Position numbers and translations under genes: made by a program. Positions 34,012 through 43,380 of a stretch of DNA of 64,000 nt are shown in pieces (position 1 is the stretch's first letter; each line of letters starts with the position of its first letter). A model generated the notes under the pieces. That model saw only the letters and a list, made by a program, of their open reading frames with translations. It had not been told where the DNA came from and ran no database searches. The DNA comes from Brevibacillus antibioticus (GTDB lineage: Bacteria > Bacillota > Bacilli > Brevibacillales > Brevibacillaceae), in NCBI RefSeq assembly GCF_005217615.1, contig NZ_SZNK01000001.1, positions 2,065,501 through 2,129,500 of the forward strand. Direction: 5' to 3'.

Positions 34012-36128
34012 TATGAGCTCACTCCTATCCGCTCCTGAAGTTCTCGCAGCATCTCGTAGCAATTGGAACGCATGTGGATGCAATCATCTACACCCGCCGC
34101 CTTATAAGTAGCCAGCTGCTCCGCCTCAGGCAAGCCAGCCAACAGCACCGTCATCTGGGGTACACCTTGCTTGATTGCATGAGCTAATGGTGGGACCTGC
34201 TCCGGATAACTCGCATCGTCCGAACAAATGACTGTGATCATCGCACCTGATGCCACCGCAGCTTCAGCCGCCTCTACAATCGTAGAGAATGCTTGCTTGC
34301 GCAAAATGTCAAAGCCGCCAACCGCAAAAAACTCTGCTGCGAAATCTGCTCGGCCCTTATGCTTTGCCACTGGACCCATCGTAGCCAGGAACACGGTTGG
34401 TCTTTTGCCTGTTGTTTTCAAGTAAGCATCTGCCTGTATCCGCAAGGCTTCAAAGCGTTCGGATGCCCGGTGAATACGGAGTGGCTGGATGATTGTCTCC
34501 ACCGAATCTTCACGTCTCATGGCTTTGGCGATATCGCCCACAGTCGCTCCATGAAGCACTGCTTTTACTGCATGCACTACGAATTCCTGATTGGTATGTT
34601 TCGCCAGCTCATTGAGCGCTGAGGAGACGTTCTGCTTCATCCGATGGGAACGTGCTTGTGCTGCTCGCTCTTCGTGTATGTTCGGATGACTCTCGGCCTG
34701 CAGTGGCTGCTCAGCCGTATTGGGATACATGTTGGTTCCAACCAAACGCTTTTTACGTGTATCGATGCTCGCTGCTTTTTGATCCGCGATCTGGGCGATC
34801 AAGCCTTGTGGGAAGCCTGCTTCTAATGCGCTCAGCATGCCACCGTGTGCTTCTACCTGCTGGAACAGCTCCCATGCTTTTTTCGCTAATGCGTCTGTGA
34901 GCCATTCTACGTACCAAGAACCACCCGCAGGGTCGATCACTTTTGCCAAATGCGCTTCTTCTTGCAAAATGATTTGCGTATTTCTGGCGATTCTTCTCGA
35001 AAACTCGCTGGCAGGGCGAATGGCTTCGTCAAAGGTGGATACATGCAGACTGTCTGCTCCGCCAATGACGGCTGAAAATGCTTCTGTCGTGGAGCGTAGC
35101 ATGTTGACATACGGGTCGTAAATCGTCTTCGTCCAGGCGGAGGTTCTGGCGTGAATCGTCATCTTCTGCGCTTCCGTTGTTCCACCGTAGGCCGTCACGA
35201 TGTTTGACCAGAGCATTCTTGCAGCACGCAACTTCGCGATTTCCATGAAGACGTCAGAGCCGATCGAATACGAGAACTGCATACGTGCTGTGATATCCTC
35301 TATGGAAAGCCCCCGCACAAGCATCGCTTGCAAATAGTCGACCCCTGTGGCCAGTGAAAAAGCAAGTTCGGTTACTGCGTTTCCGCCGCCATCCTGATAA
35401 GGATTGCTTTGAACCAAGATCGTTTTCAACGCGGGCGCATGATCTTTTGCCCATTGCGTCATGCTTGCCATGGCGCTATAAGCTGTCTGCAAGGAACAAG
35501 CGAGCTTGCCCTCTGTGAGAAGGACCGCTATAGGGTCTTGCCCGATGCACCCACGAAGCTCGAAGGCTTGTTGGCCTGTCGCTTCAACATGTGCGAGGAT
35601 GAGTGAAAGAATGGGCAACCCAAGCGCTCCCGTGTTCACGTAAAGAGGGACCTCTGAAAGCTTCACCCCTCGAAATGCCTGTTCTATATCCTCTCGGCAA
35701 AAAACAGATATGCCTTTGTGACCAATCGTATCTGGTAATGCTTCGTCCGGATCAAGTCCAGCCAATGTCGCTTGATCCACCATCAGATGCAGCATCGTTT
35801 GTCCACGCGCTAAGTCGTCTACGGCTGCCTGACTAAATGCCTCGGCACTCGTTGCGATGATTTCCTGACAGACCTGCCATTTATGTTCCTTATGCTCGCT
35901 AGGCTGCTGATTCCCTCTATGAAAAGGTGCCTCACCTGGTAGCGCTTCCAGATGCGGCAATGTTTTGACATCTTCGTACCGATAAATGGGCTGGCGAACA
36001 ATTCCCTCGTACGAATGCGTTAGTAGCTTGGCATCAAAAGATGCTCCCTTTAGCGATTTCTCTGCTGCTTCCCGCCATTGCTCGTACGTGGGAACGGAGA
36101 ATTCCTTGAACCATGTATGTTTGCTCAC
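34011..36128 (-). CDS. mutA: Methylmalonyl-CoA mutase, small (non-catalytic) subunit
   Basis: This 705-residue paralogue of mutB keeps the barrel and a C-terminal flavodoxin-like domain, but the cobalamin DxHxxG motif is degraded: the corresponding stretch reads [12 protein letters not shown]. It therefore does not bind B12 and is the structural partner in the heterodimer. The start is a GTG with GGGGAGG about 10 bases upstream. It follows accB by 31 bases and overlaps mutB, so the genes are one transcript. Confidence 0.93.
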   Translation of the reverse strand: MSKHTWFKEFSVPTYEQWREAAEKSLKGASFDAKLLTHSYEGIVRQPIYRYEDVKTLPHLEALPGEAPFHRGNQQPSEHKEHKWQVCQEIIATSAEAFSQAAVDDLARGQTMLHLMVDQATLAGLDPDEALPDTIGHKGISVFCREDIEQAFRGVKLSEVPLYVNTGALGLPILSLILAHVEATGQQAFELRGCIGQDPIAVLLTEGKLACSLQTAYSAMASMTQWAKDHAPALKTILVQSNPYQDGGGNAVTELAFSLATGVDYLQAMLVRGLSIEDITARMQFSYSIGSDVFMEIAKLRAARMLWSNIVTAYGGTTEAQKMTIHARTSAWTKTIYDPYVNMLRSTTEAFSAVIGGADSLHVSTFDEAIRPASEFSRRIARNTQIILQEEAHLAKVIDPAGGSWYVEWLTDALAKKAWELFQQVEAHGGMLSALEAGFPQGLIAQIADQKAASIDTRKKRLVGTNMYPNTAEQPLQAESHPNIHEERAAQARSHRMKQNVSSALNELAKHTNQEFVVHAVKAVLHGATVGDIAKAMRREDSVETIIQPLRIHRASERFEALRIQADAYLKTTGKRPTVFLATMGPVAKHKGRADFAAEFFAVGGFDILRKQAFSTIVEAAEAAVASGAMITVICSDDASYPEQVPPLAHAIKQGVPQMTVLLAGLPEAEQLATYKAAGVDDCIHMRSNCYEMLRELQERIGVSS

Positions 36129-36159
36129 TCTTCGAGTCCTCCCCTTAAAAGCTGCTCCA

Positions 36160-36675
36160 TTACGCTTGCTTCACCAGGAACAACGGCTGTCCATGCTCCA
36201 CCAACTGACCGTTTTCCACCAAGACTTGGACAATCTCTCCTTTTACTTCTGCTTCAATCTCGTTAAACAGCTTCATGGCTTCGACAATACAGACAATAGT
36301 AGTAGGCTCTACTCGATCATTTACGGATACGTATGGTGCTGCGTCAACGGCAGGCGCTGCATAAAAGGTTCCGACCATAGGTGAAGGGATTTTGTACAAG
36401 TTTTCCGTCACTTCCGCCGATTTCTGAGGCGCTTCCGCAGGGATTATTACGACCGGGCGCTCAATCGTTTCTGTTTTAGGCAAAAGGACAGCGGGTGCCG
36501 CCGTCACGATTGGCGCGCTTTTCGTTTGTACGGGGGCTTGATGTACCGATGTCACTTGATTTCCATTTCTTCGTTTAATACGCAAAGAAGAATCTTCGTC
36601 ATTTACCTCAAAAGATTCTATGTCCGTCTGCTCCAATAACTTCACAAGTTCTCGTAATTCGTAAATGGTAAGCAC
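36160..36675 (-). CDS. accB: Biotin carboxyl carrier protein (biotinylatable)
   Basis: This 171-residue carrier is the first gene of the operon. An N-terminal helical region (YELRELVKLLEQTDIESFEV) is followed by a Pro/Ala-rich linker (about 45-95) and the biotinyl barrel, with the intact motif EAMKL at 132-136, so Lys135 is the biotin site. The start is a GTG with GGGGAGGA 7-8 bases upstream; the longer ATG frame has no site. In this operon it serves the propionyl-CoA carboxylase. It contrasts with the lysine-less carrier-like gene at 28751. Confidence 0.92.
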   Translation of the reverse strand: MLTIYELRELVKLLEQTDIESFEVNDEDSSLRIKRRNGNQVTSVHQAPVQTKSAPIVTAAPAVLLPKTETIERPVVIIPAEAPQKSAEVTENLYKIPSPMVGTFYAAPAVDAAPYVSVNDRVEPTTIVCIVEAMKLFNEIEAEVKGEIVQVLVENGQLVEHGQPLFLVKQA

Positions 36676-36719
36676 GACTATTCCTCCCCTATTCCCGAAT
36701 CTGACTGGCACAACCTCAC

Positions 36720-36822
36720 GAACCGACTAGTTGGTCTCTAATGATTACGCAAGACCGACCAGTTGGTCTTTTTGATATTATAACAAATGTCAGAATACTA
36801 GTACAGACCAACCAGTTGGTCT
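36720..36822. promoter_or_regulatory. Promoter of the mut/acc operon with three 18-bp palindromic operators
   Basis: On the minus strand a perfect TATAAT (36777-36782) stands before accB; the -35 is weak (TGTACT at 17 bases). Three copies of an imperfect palindrome, consensus AGACC(A/G)ACYAGTTGGTCT, lie at 36720-36737, 36752-36769 and 36805-36822. One covers the -35 side, one the start point, and one lies downstream. The adjacent TetR repressor (36916-37563) is the obvious binder, by inference. Confidence 0.75.
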
Positions 36823-36915
36823 GATCGAGTTGTTTTAGATGGGACCATCAAGCGACTATGCCCCTGTCTCCTATCGAAAAGCTTGAGTGTAGCCGCATGA
36901 TCCTTGTTAGCACCC

Positions 36916-37563
36916 TTACAATGACTTGAAGGGATTTTCTTGTGATTGCAGGAAAAAACGTTGAAATGCCGGGTTTTCCATCGATTCTGATTTCAAGACG
37001 GAATGAAGAACCATATCTGCATAAATATCCGCGATTTGCTCGATCGAGTACGTCCCTGATTTTTGATACCATTTGTAAATCCAGTTCACCATGCCAAAAA
37101 TAGCCATGGACACAATCGGCACAGGCAGCTCCGGACGGAACTCACCCGATTCGATCCCGTCCGAAATGACGGTGAACATACTTTTTTTATAGCGATCCCG
37201 TTTCGTTTCAATATCCGTGTAGTACTCCGGAGCTAAAAACAAGCTTTCCTGATAAAAAATCGTAACCTGCGAGCGGTACAGATCAATCATCATGACGAAG
37301 GATTTTACGATGGCTTGCAGTCGTTCTGTCGGGGTGTCCCACTTCTCGTAAGCCTCCTCTGCTTTCTCCAGCACATACGTAATGAATTGATCATGAATGA
37401 TGTAGAGGAGTTCATCCTTGGATTTGAAGTTGTGATAAAATCCTCCCTTCGACGTTCCGCTTTCTTTCACAATTTGATCCACAGTCACTTTGTGGTAGCC
37501 ATTTGCTTCAAACAAGCGCATGGATGTTTCAATAATACGTTCTCTGATTGATTTTTCGGCCAT
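36916..37563 (-). CDS. TetR/AcrR family regulator of the methylmalonyl-CoA operon (inferred)
   Basis: This 215-residue repressor has the TetR helix-turn-helix at its N-terminus: RLFEANGYHKVTVDQIV, then SGTSKGGFYHNFKSKDELL. The C-terminal domain is helical, as in acyl-CoA-responsive TetR proteins. The ATG at 37563 has GGGTGAAG upstream; GTG at 37572 overlaps that site. It is transcribed in the same direction as the operon and sits immediately upstream of three palindromic sites at its promoter. Acyl-CoA as the effector is a guess from pathway context. Confidence 0.88.
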   Translation of the reverse strand: MAEKSIRERIIETSMRLFEANGYHKVTVDQIVKESGTSKGGFYHNFKSKDELLYIIHDQFITYVLEKAEEAYEKWDTPTERLQAIVKSFVMMIDLYRSQVTIFYQESLFLAPEYYTDIETKRDRYKKSMFTVISDGIESGEFRPELPVPIVSMAIFGMVNWIYKWYQKSGTYSIEQIADIYADMVLHSVLKSESMENPAFQRFFLQSQENPFKSL

Positions 37564-37603
37564 TATCTTCACCCGTGAACATTATAGCATAACTACATAG
37601 CAA

Positions 37604-37638
37604 AAACGCCGATTCTCTTCGGTGAGAGATCGGCGTTT
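37604..37638 (-). terminator. Rho-independent terminator of the VanY-like gene
   Basis: AAACGCCGAT pairs with ATCGGCGTTT, extended by CTCT/AGAG inside. On the minus strand it is followed by TTTT. Confidence 0.85.
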
Positions 37639-37643
37639 CGTTT

Positions 37644-38546
37644 TTAATTCGTTGGTGTGGAAACAGGCACCGCACCTGAATATTCTTCAAGCGTAATCCC
37701 TTTTTCTCGGATTTCTTGGGCGATCTCGACACCTACATAACGCAAATGCCACGGCTCATAAATATAGCCCGTAATCGCGTCTTTTCCCTCTGGGTAGCGA
37801 ATGATAAATCCAAACTTCTCGACGTTTTCATCCAGCCACTTCGCTTCCTTGGTTCCGGCAAAGCAGCTCATTGCTGCACATTTGCCATCCTTACCAGAAA
37901 CGTCAATCGCCAGTCCCGTCTCATGCTCACTCGTCCCAGGAACCGCACTGTAAGTCCTTGCCTTCTCTACGCCGTCTTTTTTTACATAGCGATTAAACAG
38001 CGCTTTCTGGTACGCGTGGGAGCGATAGGCAGACACACCCGCCAACTGGACACCATCAGCCTGGGCTGCCGCAAATAATTGCTCAAGCGCCCCCCCTGCT
38101 TCTTTGCGCATTTTGCGTTTCTCACTCTTTTCCGGGAGCAAGTAAGGGACGTTAGGAAACACTAAATCATTTGGCTGATAGCTCTCCGGAAGCTTGCGTT
38201 GCTTGTTCACCAGTACAGCAACACTCTCAGGCTCACCCACGACCTCGATGTCCGGGAACGACAGCTCAGGCGGCTGACCCGCTGATGGCTTTTCTCCTGA
38301 CTTCGTTTCCGTTGGCTTCGCTTTCTGGGGTTGCTCCGGTTGTTCTTGCTTTAGTGTTTCAGCAGGTGGAGAGGTGGTCTCCTCCTTTGGCTTCGCTTCT
38401 TCTTTCTTTGGAGGAGTTGGCGTCTCCACAGATGGTGGTGTCTGGGGTTCTTGTGGAGCAGCCGTACTGCTACAACCAGACAACACAAATGTCAATGCCG
38501 TAACGAGTACGAGCGGATGCAAGAGTCGGTGTCGAAAATTTCTCAT
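37644..38546 (-). CDS. D-alanyl-D-alanine carboxypeptidase, VanY/M15B type, lipoprotein
   Basis: This 300-residue exported lipoprotein trims D-Ala from peptidoglycan stem peptides. A lipobox (FVLSGC) is followed by a long Pro/Glu/Lys/Thr-rich linker (about residues 25-95), then the M15B zinc peptidase: SAYRSHAYQKALF, then the metal ligands SEHETGLAIDVS (His and Asp), and EPWHLRYVG (His). The ATG at 38546 has AAAGGGA upstream. The linker would reach from membrane to wall. It is monocistronic with a strong terminator. Confidence 0.9.
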   Translation of the reverse strand: MRNFRHRLLHPLVLVTALTFVLSGCSSTAAPQEPQTPPSVETPTPPKKEEAKPKEETTSPPAETLKQEQPEQPQKAKPTETKSGEKPSAGQPPELSFPDIEVVGEPESVAVLVNKQRKLPESYQPNDLVFPNVPYLLPEKSEKRKMRKEAGGALEQLFAAAQADGVQLAGVSAYRSHAYQKALFNRYVKKDGVEKARTYSAVPGTSEHETGLAIDVSGKDGKCAAMSCFAGTKEAKWLDENVEKFGFIIRYPEGKDAITGYIYEPWHLRYVGVEIAQEIREKGITLEEYSGAVPVSTPTN

Positions 38547-38764
38547 TGTAACGTCCCTTTCGTTTTGGAGCTGATCCAATTATGTAGGTCATAAAAGTAC
38601 GTACCTATTATGACATAATTGGCCGGCTTTTCGTTACATGTTTTATAGAGAAAGACGACCATGATTGCTGCGAGTAACAGTCCAATTCGTTTGTGAAAGG
38701 ATGTCTGTGTGTAGATTGGCCCCTCCCTGCATGCTCTTATGATTTACCTAGTAGTATGTTTAGC

Positions 38765-38808
38765 AAAAAGACCGCCCTTCTCCCATGTTCCCCAGAGAGT
38801 AGCGGTCC
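38765..38808 (-). terminator. Rho-independent terminator of msrAB
   Basis: GACCGC and GCGGTC arms are followed on the minus strand by TTTTT, directly after the msrAB stop codon. The loop is long (about 26 bases) and may pair further. Confidence 0.6.
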
Positions 38809-38813
38809 ACGCT

Positions 38814-39785
38814 CTATTCTTTTTCAAATAATCGCTTATACGCCCCGAAGCCATCTTCTTCCAAACGATCCTTCGGAATGAAGCGCAATGCGGCTGAATT
38901 GATGCAGTAGCGCAATCCATTTTCTCCAGGACCGTCCTCGAAAACGTGGCCGAGATGAGAATCTGCTTCTTTGCTGCGAACCTCTGTACGAATCATATTA
39001 TGTGTCAAATCCACATGCTCGGTTACGGTTTCCTCTTGCAATGGCTTGGTAAAGGATGGCCACCCGCAGCCGGAATCAAACTTGTCCAAGGAACTGAACA
39101 AAGGCTCGTTGGAGACGATGTCTACGTAGATGCCCTCTTCCTTGTGATCCCAGAATTCATTCGTGAATGGACGTTCTGTCCCGTTATTTTGGGTCACCTC
39201 GTACTGGAGCGGGGTCAAGATTTTTTTCAATTCTTCTTGTTTTGCACGGTCGCGCCATGCTTCCTTTGTGAATTTCGCTCTGCCTGATGCCGCCCGGTAG
39301 TATTGGTAGCGAACGGAATTTTTCTTATAGTAGTCCTGATGATATTCTTCCGCTGGATAGAACGGCTTGGCTGGCAAAATCAGCGTTGCAATGGGCTTTT
39401 GGAAACGACCGCTCGCATCTAGCTCTTGCATGGATTTTTGCGCAAGCCTTTCTTGCTCTTCATTATGATAGAAGATCGCTGGCGCATACGATTGACCTCG
39501 ATCACCGAATTGACCACCAGCGTCAGTCGGGTCGATTTGTCTCCAAAACATTTGCAGCAATTCCTCGTATGAGATGTGCGACGGATCATATGTAATCTGG
39601 ACCGCTTCGTAGTGTCCTGTCGTATCAGAGCATACCTGTTCATAGGTTGGGTTTTCGACATGACCGCCTGTATAGCCGGAGACGACTTCTTCAATGCCTG
39701 GCATCTTGTCAAACGGACTGACCATGCACCAGAAGCATCCGCCTGCAAAGGTTGCGATTTCGAATGGATGTGTATCGCTGTTCAC
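38814..39785 (-). CDS. msrAB: Bifunctional methionine sulfoxide reductase MsrA/MsrB
   Basis: This 323-residue fusion reduces both S- and R-methionine sulfoxide. The MsrA half (1-160) has the catalytic GGCFWC; the MsrB half (about 175-320) has [21 protein letters not shown] and the catalytic cysteine in RYCINS. The two zinc-binding Cys-x-x-Cys pairs of many MsrB proteins are absent (VDIVS and VRSKEADS at those places), as in zinc-free MsrB of Bacillus. The start is GTG 39785 with AGGAGG 8 bases upstream. No signal peptide is visible, so it is cytoplasmic. Confidence 0.94.
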   Translation of the reverse strand: MNSDTHPFEIATFAGGCFWCMVSPFDKMPGIEEVVSGYTGGHVENPTYEQVCSDTTGHYEAVQITYDPSHISYEELLQMFWRQIDPTDAGGQFGDRGQSYAPAIFYHNEEQERLAQKSMQELDASGRFQKPIATLILPAKPFYPAEEYHQDYYKKNSVRYQYYRAASGRAKFTKEAWRDRAKQEELKKILTPLQYEVTQNNGTERPFTNEFWDHKEEGIYVDIVSNEPLFSSLDKFDSGCGWPSFTKPLQEETVTEHVDLTHNMIRTEVRSKEADSHLGHVFEDGPGENGLRYCINSAALRFIPKDRLEEDGFGAYKRLFEKE

Positions 39786-39890
39786 GCATTCCGCCTCCTG
39801 TAAATGTATGTATACTATCATTTACGATTGTACATGGTTTACAAAAGCAAAGTCCACTCTGGAAGTGCTGCGAGAGGGTTCCAAATAGGA

Positions 39891-39923
39891 AAGGAGACCT
39901 TTTACACGAAAGGTCCCCTTTTC
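39891..39923. terminator. Rho-independent terminator of the M20 peptidase gene
   Basis: GGAGACCTTT pairs with AAAGGTCCCC with one mismatch. It ends in TTTT on the plus strand and in a T-rich run on the minus strand. Confidence 0.65.
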
Positions 39924-39958
39924 GCTATCGAATTGCATGATTCTTCACTCGTATGTCG

Positions 39959-41338
39959 CTACTCTGAAAGCGCTTTGGCAAATCCGGAGAGCATGACAAC
40001 CATATGGGCAATGCCTTCCTCGAAGTCTTTCAAACGGATAGATTCGTTCGGCGCATGTACTTTGCAACCAACCCAGCCTACCCCTGTACTGACAACAGGA
40101 AGCTTCAGCTGTTCCCCGAAAATATACATCGGCCCCGTGCCTGCCGCGTTTGGAGAAAGCACTGGTTCATGTTCGTAAATGGCGCGAGCCGAATCCAGCA
40201 CGTGAGCAACAAACGGATGGTGGAAATCAGATCGATACGCTTTTTGTCCGTTGATCATGGTGACGGTAATATCCGTAAAACCATGCTTCTCCAAATGATG
40301 CTCGATGCAATTCATGATATGCTGTGGATCTTGTCCTGGGACAAGGCGGCAATCCAACTTGGCCATCGCGCTTTTCGGAAGTACCGTCTTCGCGCCCTCT
40401 CCTGTATAGCCGCTTTCCAGACCGCAAATGGTCATGGTCGGGTGAAAAACCATAGCTTCTCGTGGGTCCACATTGTTTGCTGCGGTAATCAATGGGCGTT
40501 TCAAACCGTATAGCGTTGCGGTCGCCTCTTCACTGAACGGCAATTCGGAAACGACTTTCTTTTCATCCGCTGTCGGTTCCTCGATCCCATCATAGAAGCC
40601 TTTGACCAAAATTTCGTTTTGCTGATTTTTCATTGTCGCCAATGCCTGAACCAAGCGCCATGCTGCATTGTCTACATACGCACCGACAGAGGAGTGCATG
40701 TCGATCTCTGCCCCAACGCATGTCAGCTCTAGGTACGCCATTCCTTTGATCCCGGCAACCATGCTGATTCGCTCATTTTCGTCCTTTCCACCGAATTCCC
40801 AAATGCAGGCATCCGCCTGGAAAAGATCCTTGTACTCTCGAAGATATGGCTCCAGATTCGGGCTGCCGATCTCTTCTTCTCCTTCGATCAGGAACTTGAT
40901 GTTGCAAGGCAAACCGCCCGCTTGCTGCTGCAAAATGTGAATCGCGGTCAAACGTGCAACGAGGTCACCTTTATTGTCGGCAGCACCACGCGCATACAGC
41001 TTTCCATCGATGATCGTAGGGTCAAACGGCTCCGTGTTCCACTCATGAAACGGCTCAGGTGGTTGAACATCGTAGTGATCGTAAAACAGAAGCGTTTTGC
41101 TGGCGTCTCCTTCACTGCCTGCTGCAAAAAACGCATACACGACCGGATTGCCGCCAAGATTGTCGAGCACCTTTGTCTCTCCGCCAACCTCATGAATCAT
41201 CTTGACCACGTATTCAACTGTCTCTGGGATGGCCTTATGCTGTGCGGATACGGTAGGAAAACGCAAATATTGCTTCAGCTTCTCGATTGCTTGCGGCAAG
41301 TTTTCTTGCACGCTACTTATGACTTGTTCTTTGTTCAC
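39959..41338 (-). CDS. M20-family dipeptidase / metallopeptidase
   Basis: This 459-residue zinc peptidase of the M20 family (PepV/CNDP-like) cleaves dipeptides or short peptides. Metal ligands are visible in YDHYDVQPPEP (His), GAADNKGDL (Asp) and LIEGEEEIGSP (two Glu), and a dimerisation domain is in the middle. The start is a GTG with AGGAGG 9 bases upstream. It is the last of three peptidase genes running from 45183, downstream of an oligopeptide importer. The substrate cannot be read from sequence, but an intracellular peptide-degradation role fits the context. Confidence 0.9.
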   Translation of the reverse strand: MNKEQVISSVQENLPQAIEKLKQYLRFPTVSAQHKAIPETVEYVVKMIHEVGGETKVLDNLGGNPVVYAFFAAGSEGDASKTLLFYDHYDVQPPEPFHEWNTEPFDPTIIDGKLYARGAADNKGDLVARLTAIHILQQQAGGLPCNIKFLIEGEEEIGSPNLEPYLREYKDLFQADACIWEFGGKDENERISMVAGIKGMAYLELTCVGAEIDMHSSVGAYVDNAAWRLVQALATMKNQQNEILVKGFYDGIEEPTADEKKVVSELPFSEEATATLYGLKRPLITAANNVDPREAMVFHPTMTICGLESGYTGEGAKTVLPKSAMAKLDCRLVPGQDPQHIMNCIEHHLEKHGFTDITVTMINGQKAYRSDFHHPFVAHVLDSARAIYEHEPVLSPNAAGTGPMYIFGEQLKLPVVSTGVGWVGCKVHAPNESIRLKDFEEGIAHMVVMLSGFAKALSE

Positions 41339-41359
41339 AAACGGGCACCTCCTGTTGGC

Positions 41360-43375
41360 TTATTCGACTTTCTCTTTTTGGTGTGCAACCAAATAGCTGT
41401 CAAACCAATCTGTCGTATATTGCAGTCTCAACACGCGTTGCCGAGGATCACCACTGCGGGAAAGCTCATGACTGGCACCCGGGAAGCGAACAAACGACAC
41501 CGGAGCCTTACCTTGATGCTTCAACGTTACATAAAGCTGCTCGGCCTGTTCGATTGGGCAACGGTAGTCATGTTCCCCATGCATGATCAGCAGAGGCGTC
41601 TCGATGTTCTCTACCAAGCGAATCGGTGAATGCTGCCACATTTTTTCCGGATTCGTGAATGGATTTGCCTGAATCTCTTCGGCAGTGAAGTAGTAACCGA
41701 TATCACTGACACCGTAAAAGCTGACCCAGTTGCAAATACTTCGGTCGGTTACACCCGCTTTGAATCGATTGGTTTTACCAACGATCCAGTTCGTCATGAA
41801 GCCACCGTAGCTGCCGCCTGCTACACCCAAGCGGTCCTCATCGACAAAATCGAAATGGTCGCATGCATATTCCACGGCTGTCATCAAATCGCGATAATCG
41901 TTCCCTCCATAGTCACCGCAGCACGCCTGAACAAAACGCTCTCCGTAGCCAAAGCTCCCTCTCGGATTCGTATAGAGTACAGCGTAACCTTTTGCAGCGA
42001 GCAGCTGGAACTCATGGAAAAACGTATTTCCGTACATGCTGTGAGGACCACCATGGATTTGCAGAACCATCGGATATTTTTTTCCTTCTTCAAAACCGAC
42101 AGGCTTGAGCATCCAGCCATGCAGCTTCCAGCCATCCTTTGCGACAAACTCCATTTCTTCTGGAACAGGGAGCTCAATCCCCGCAAATAGCTCTTTGTTC
42201 AGTGCTGTCAAACGTTTTTCTTCTCCGTCCTTCAGACCTACTTGATACAAGTCGCCCGGCGTAAACGGATCACTGATGGCAGCAACCACCGTTTGGTCTT
42301 TTTCATGCAGCGAAAAACCGTAAATATTCCGGTTGCCCGCTACAACATTCGTGACTTGTCCGTCCAGTGTTACGTGATAAATGCCGGAATTTCCTCGCTC
42401 ACTTGCAATAACATACATGCCTCTTCCGTCCGCTGTCCATACAGCGCCTGGATTCGGGTGACCTGGCGAGCGCATGTCTCCGATGGTGGAATCGCCAACC
42501 TGAACGTCCCAATCCGCTGTGATGCAAGTATAGTCGCCCTTTTCAAAATCATACACCCAGATGCGCTTCTGCGCTGCGTACAATTGGGTGTCCGATTCAC
42601 TTCCGATATACGCTAGCTTCTTACCATCATGTGACCAGGTTGGATAGGCAAAGGTCCCCTTACTATTGGTCAGCTTTTTCCATTCTCCCCCTTCCGAAGG
42701 GATAAGAAAAACGTCGATACTATGCTGAAAATCAGGATCCTCCGCTCGGTTCGCCGTAATGGCGAGCCATTTTCCATCCGGGGACCAGGAGCCAATTGTA
42801 TGATTGTACGGGCCATCGCTGAGTGGAGTAACCTCGCCTGTTTCTACATGAACAATGGCCAACTGCTTGTTTTTCTCGTAAATGAACCCGAGATCATCGG
42901 ATTTATACTTCATTCTGCCGACATGAATGGCTTTGGCATTTACTTTTTCCTCGGTCCCCTCCTGATCTGCGAATGTTTCACCCTCATCCAGGAGAGACGA
43001 AAAGACAATGTAGTTGCCGTCAGGTGACCAAATCGGATTGCTGACGCCGTTTTTGCAATGTGTGAGCTGCCTTGCTTCTCCTCCGTTTGCCTCGATCAGC
43101 CAAATCTGTGGTTTTCCAGATCGATTCGAAACAAAGCTAATCTTTGAACCATCCGGGGACCAGCGCGGGAAGGTGTCGCGGGAGCCAGCCGTCAGGGGCT
43201 GTGGTTCATCCGCATCCAATCTGCGTAAAACCAAGTGATTTTGATAGGCGTGGGACTCATCGATTTGATTTTCGACATAGGCAAGCGTTTTTCCGTCTGG
43301 TGATAGCTGCGGATCGCTCGCGTACCGCATTTGATACAAATCTTCAGCCGTTATGCCTCTTTTTTCTTGCGTCAT
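41360..43375 (-). CDS. S9-family acylaminoacyl/prolyl peptidase
   Basis: This 671-residue serine peptidase has an N-terminal beta-propeller with repeated WSPDG-type blades (residues 20-400) and a C-terminal alpha/beta-hydrolase domain. The catalytic triad is visible: Ser in VAGGSYGGF, Asp in HGEHDYRCP, and His in GASHELSR. The PRGSFGYG oxyanion region is intact. The ATG at 43375 has GAGGAG 9 bases upstream; an in-frame GTG at 43384 overlaps that site. It lies 5 bases after the previous peptidase gene. Confidence 0.9.
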   Translation of the reverse strand: MTQEKRGITAEDLYQMRYASDPQLSPDGKTLAYVENQIDESHAYQNHLVLRRLDADEPQPLTAGSRDTFPRWSPDGSKISFVSNRSGKPQIWLIEANGGEARQLTHCKNGVSNPIWSPDGNYIVFSSLLDEGETFADQEGTEEKVNAKAIHVGRMKYKSDDLGFIYEKNKQLAIVHVETGEVTPLSDGPYNHTIGSWSPDGKWLAITANRAEDPDFQHSIDVFLIPSEGGEWKKLTNSKGTFAYPTWSHDGKKLAYIGSESDTQLYAAQKRIWVYDFEKGDYTCITADWDVQVGDSTIGDMRSPGHPNPGAVWTADGRGMYVIASERGNSGIYHVTLDGQVTNVVAGNRNIYGFSLHEKDQTVVAAISDPFTPGDLYQVGLKDGEEKRLTALNKELFAGIELPVPEEMEFVAKDGWKLHGWMLKPVGFEEGKKYPMVLQIHGGPHSMYGNTFFHEFQLLAAKGYAVLYTNPRGSFGYGERFVQACCGDYGGNDYRDLMTAVEYACDHFDFVDEDRLGVAGGSYGGFMTNWIVGKTNRFKAGVTDRSICNWVSFYGVSDIGYYFTAEEIQANPFTNPEKMWQHSPIRLVENIETPLLIMHGEHDYRCPIEQAEQLYVTLKHQGKAPVSFVRFPGASHELSRSGDPRQRVLRLQYTTDWFDSYLVAHQKEKVE

Positions 43376-43380
43376 CCTAA

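Noticed and set aside
36720..36822. Three inverted repeats considered as transposon ends or CRISPR repeats
   Set aside because: Spacing is irregular and short, no transposase or cas gene is near, and the position at a promoter fits operators.
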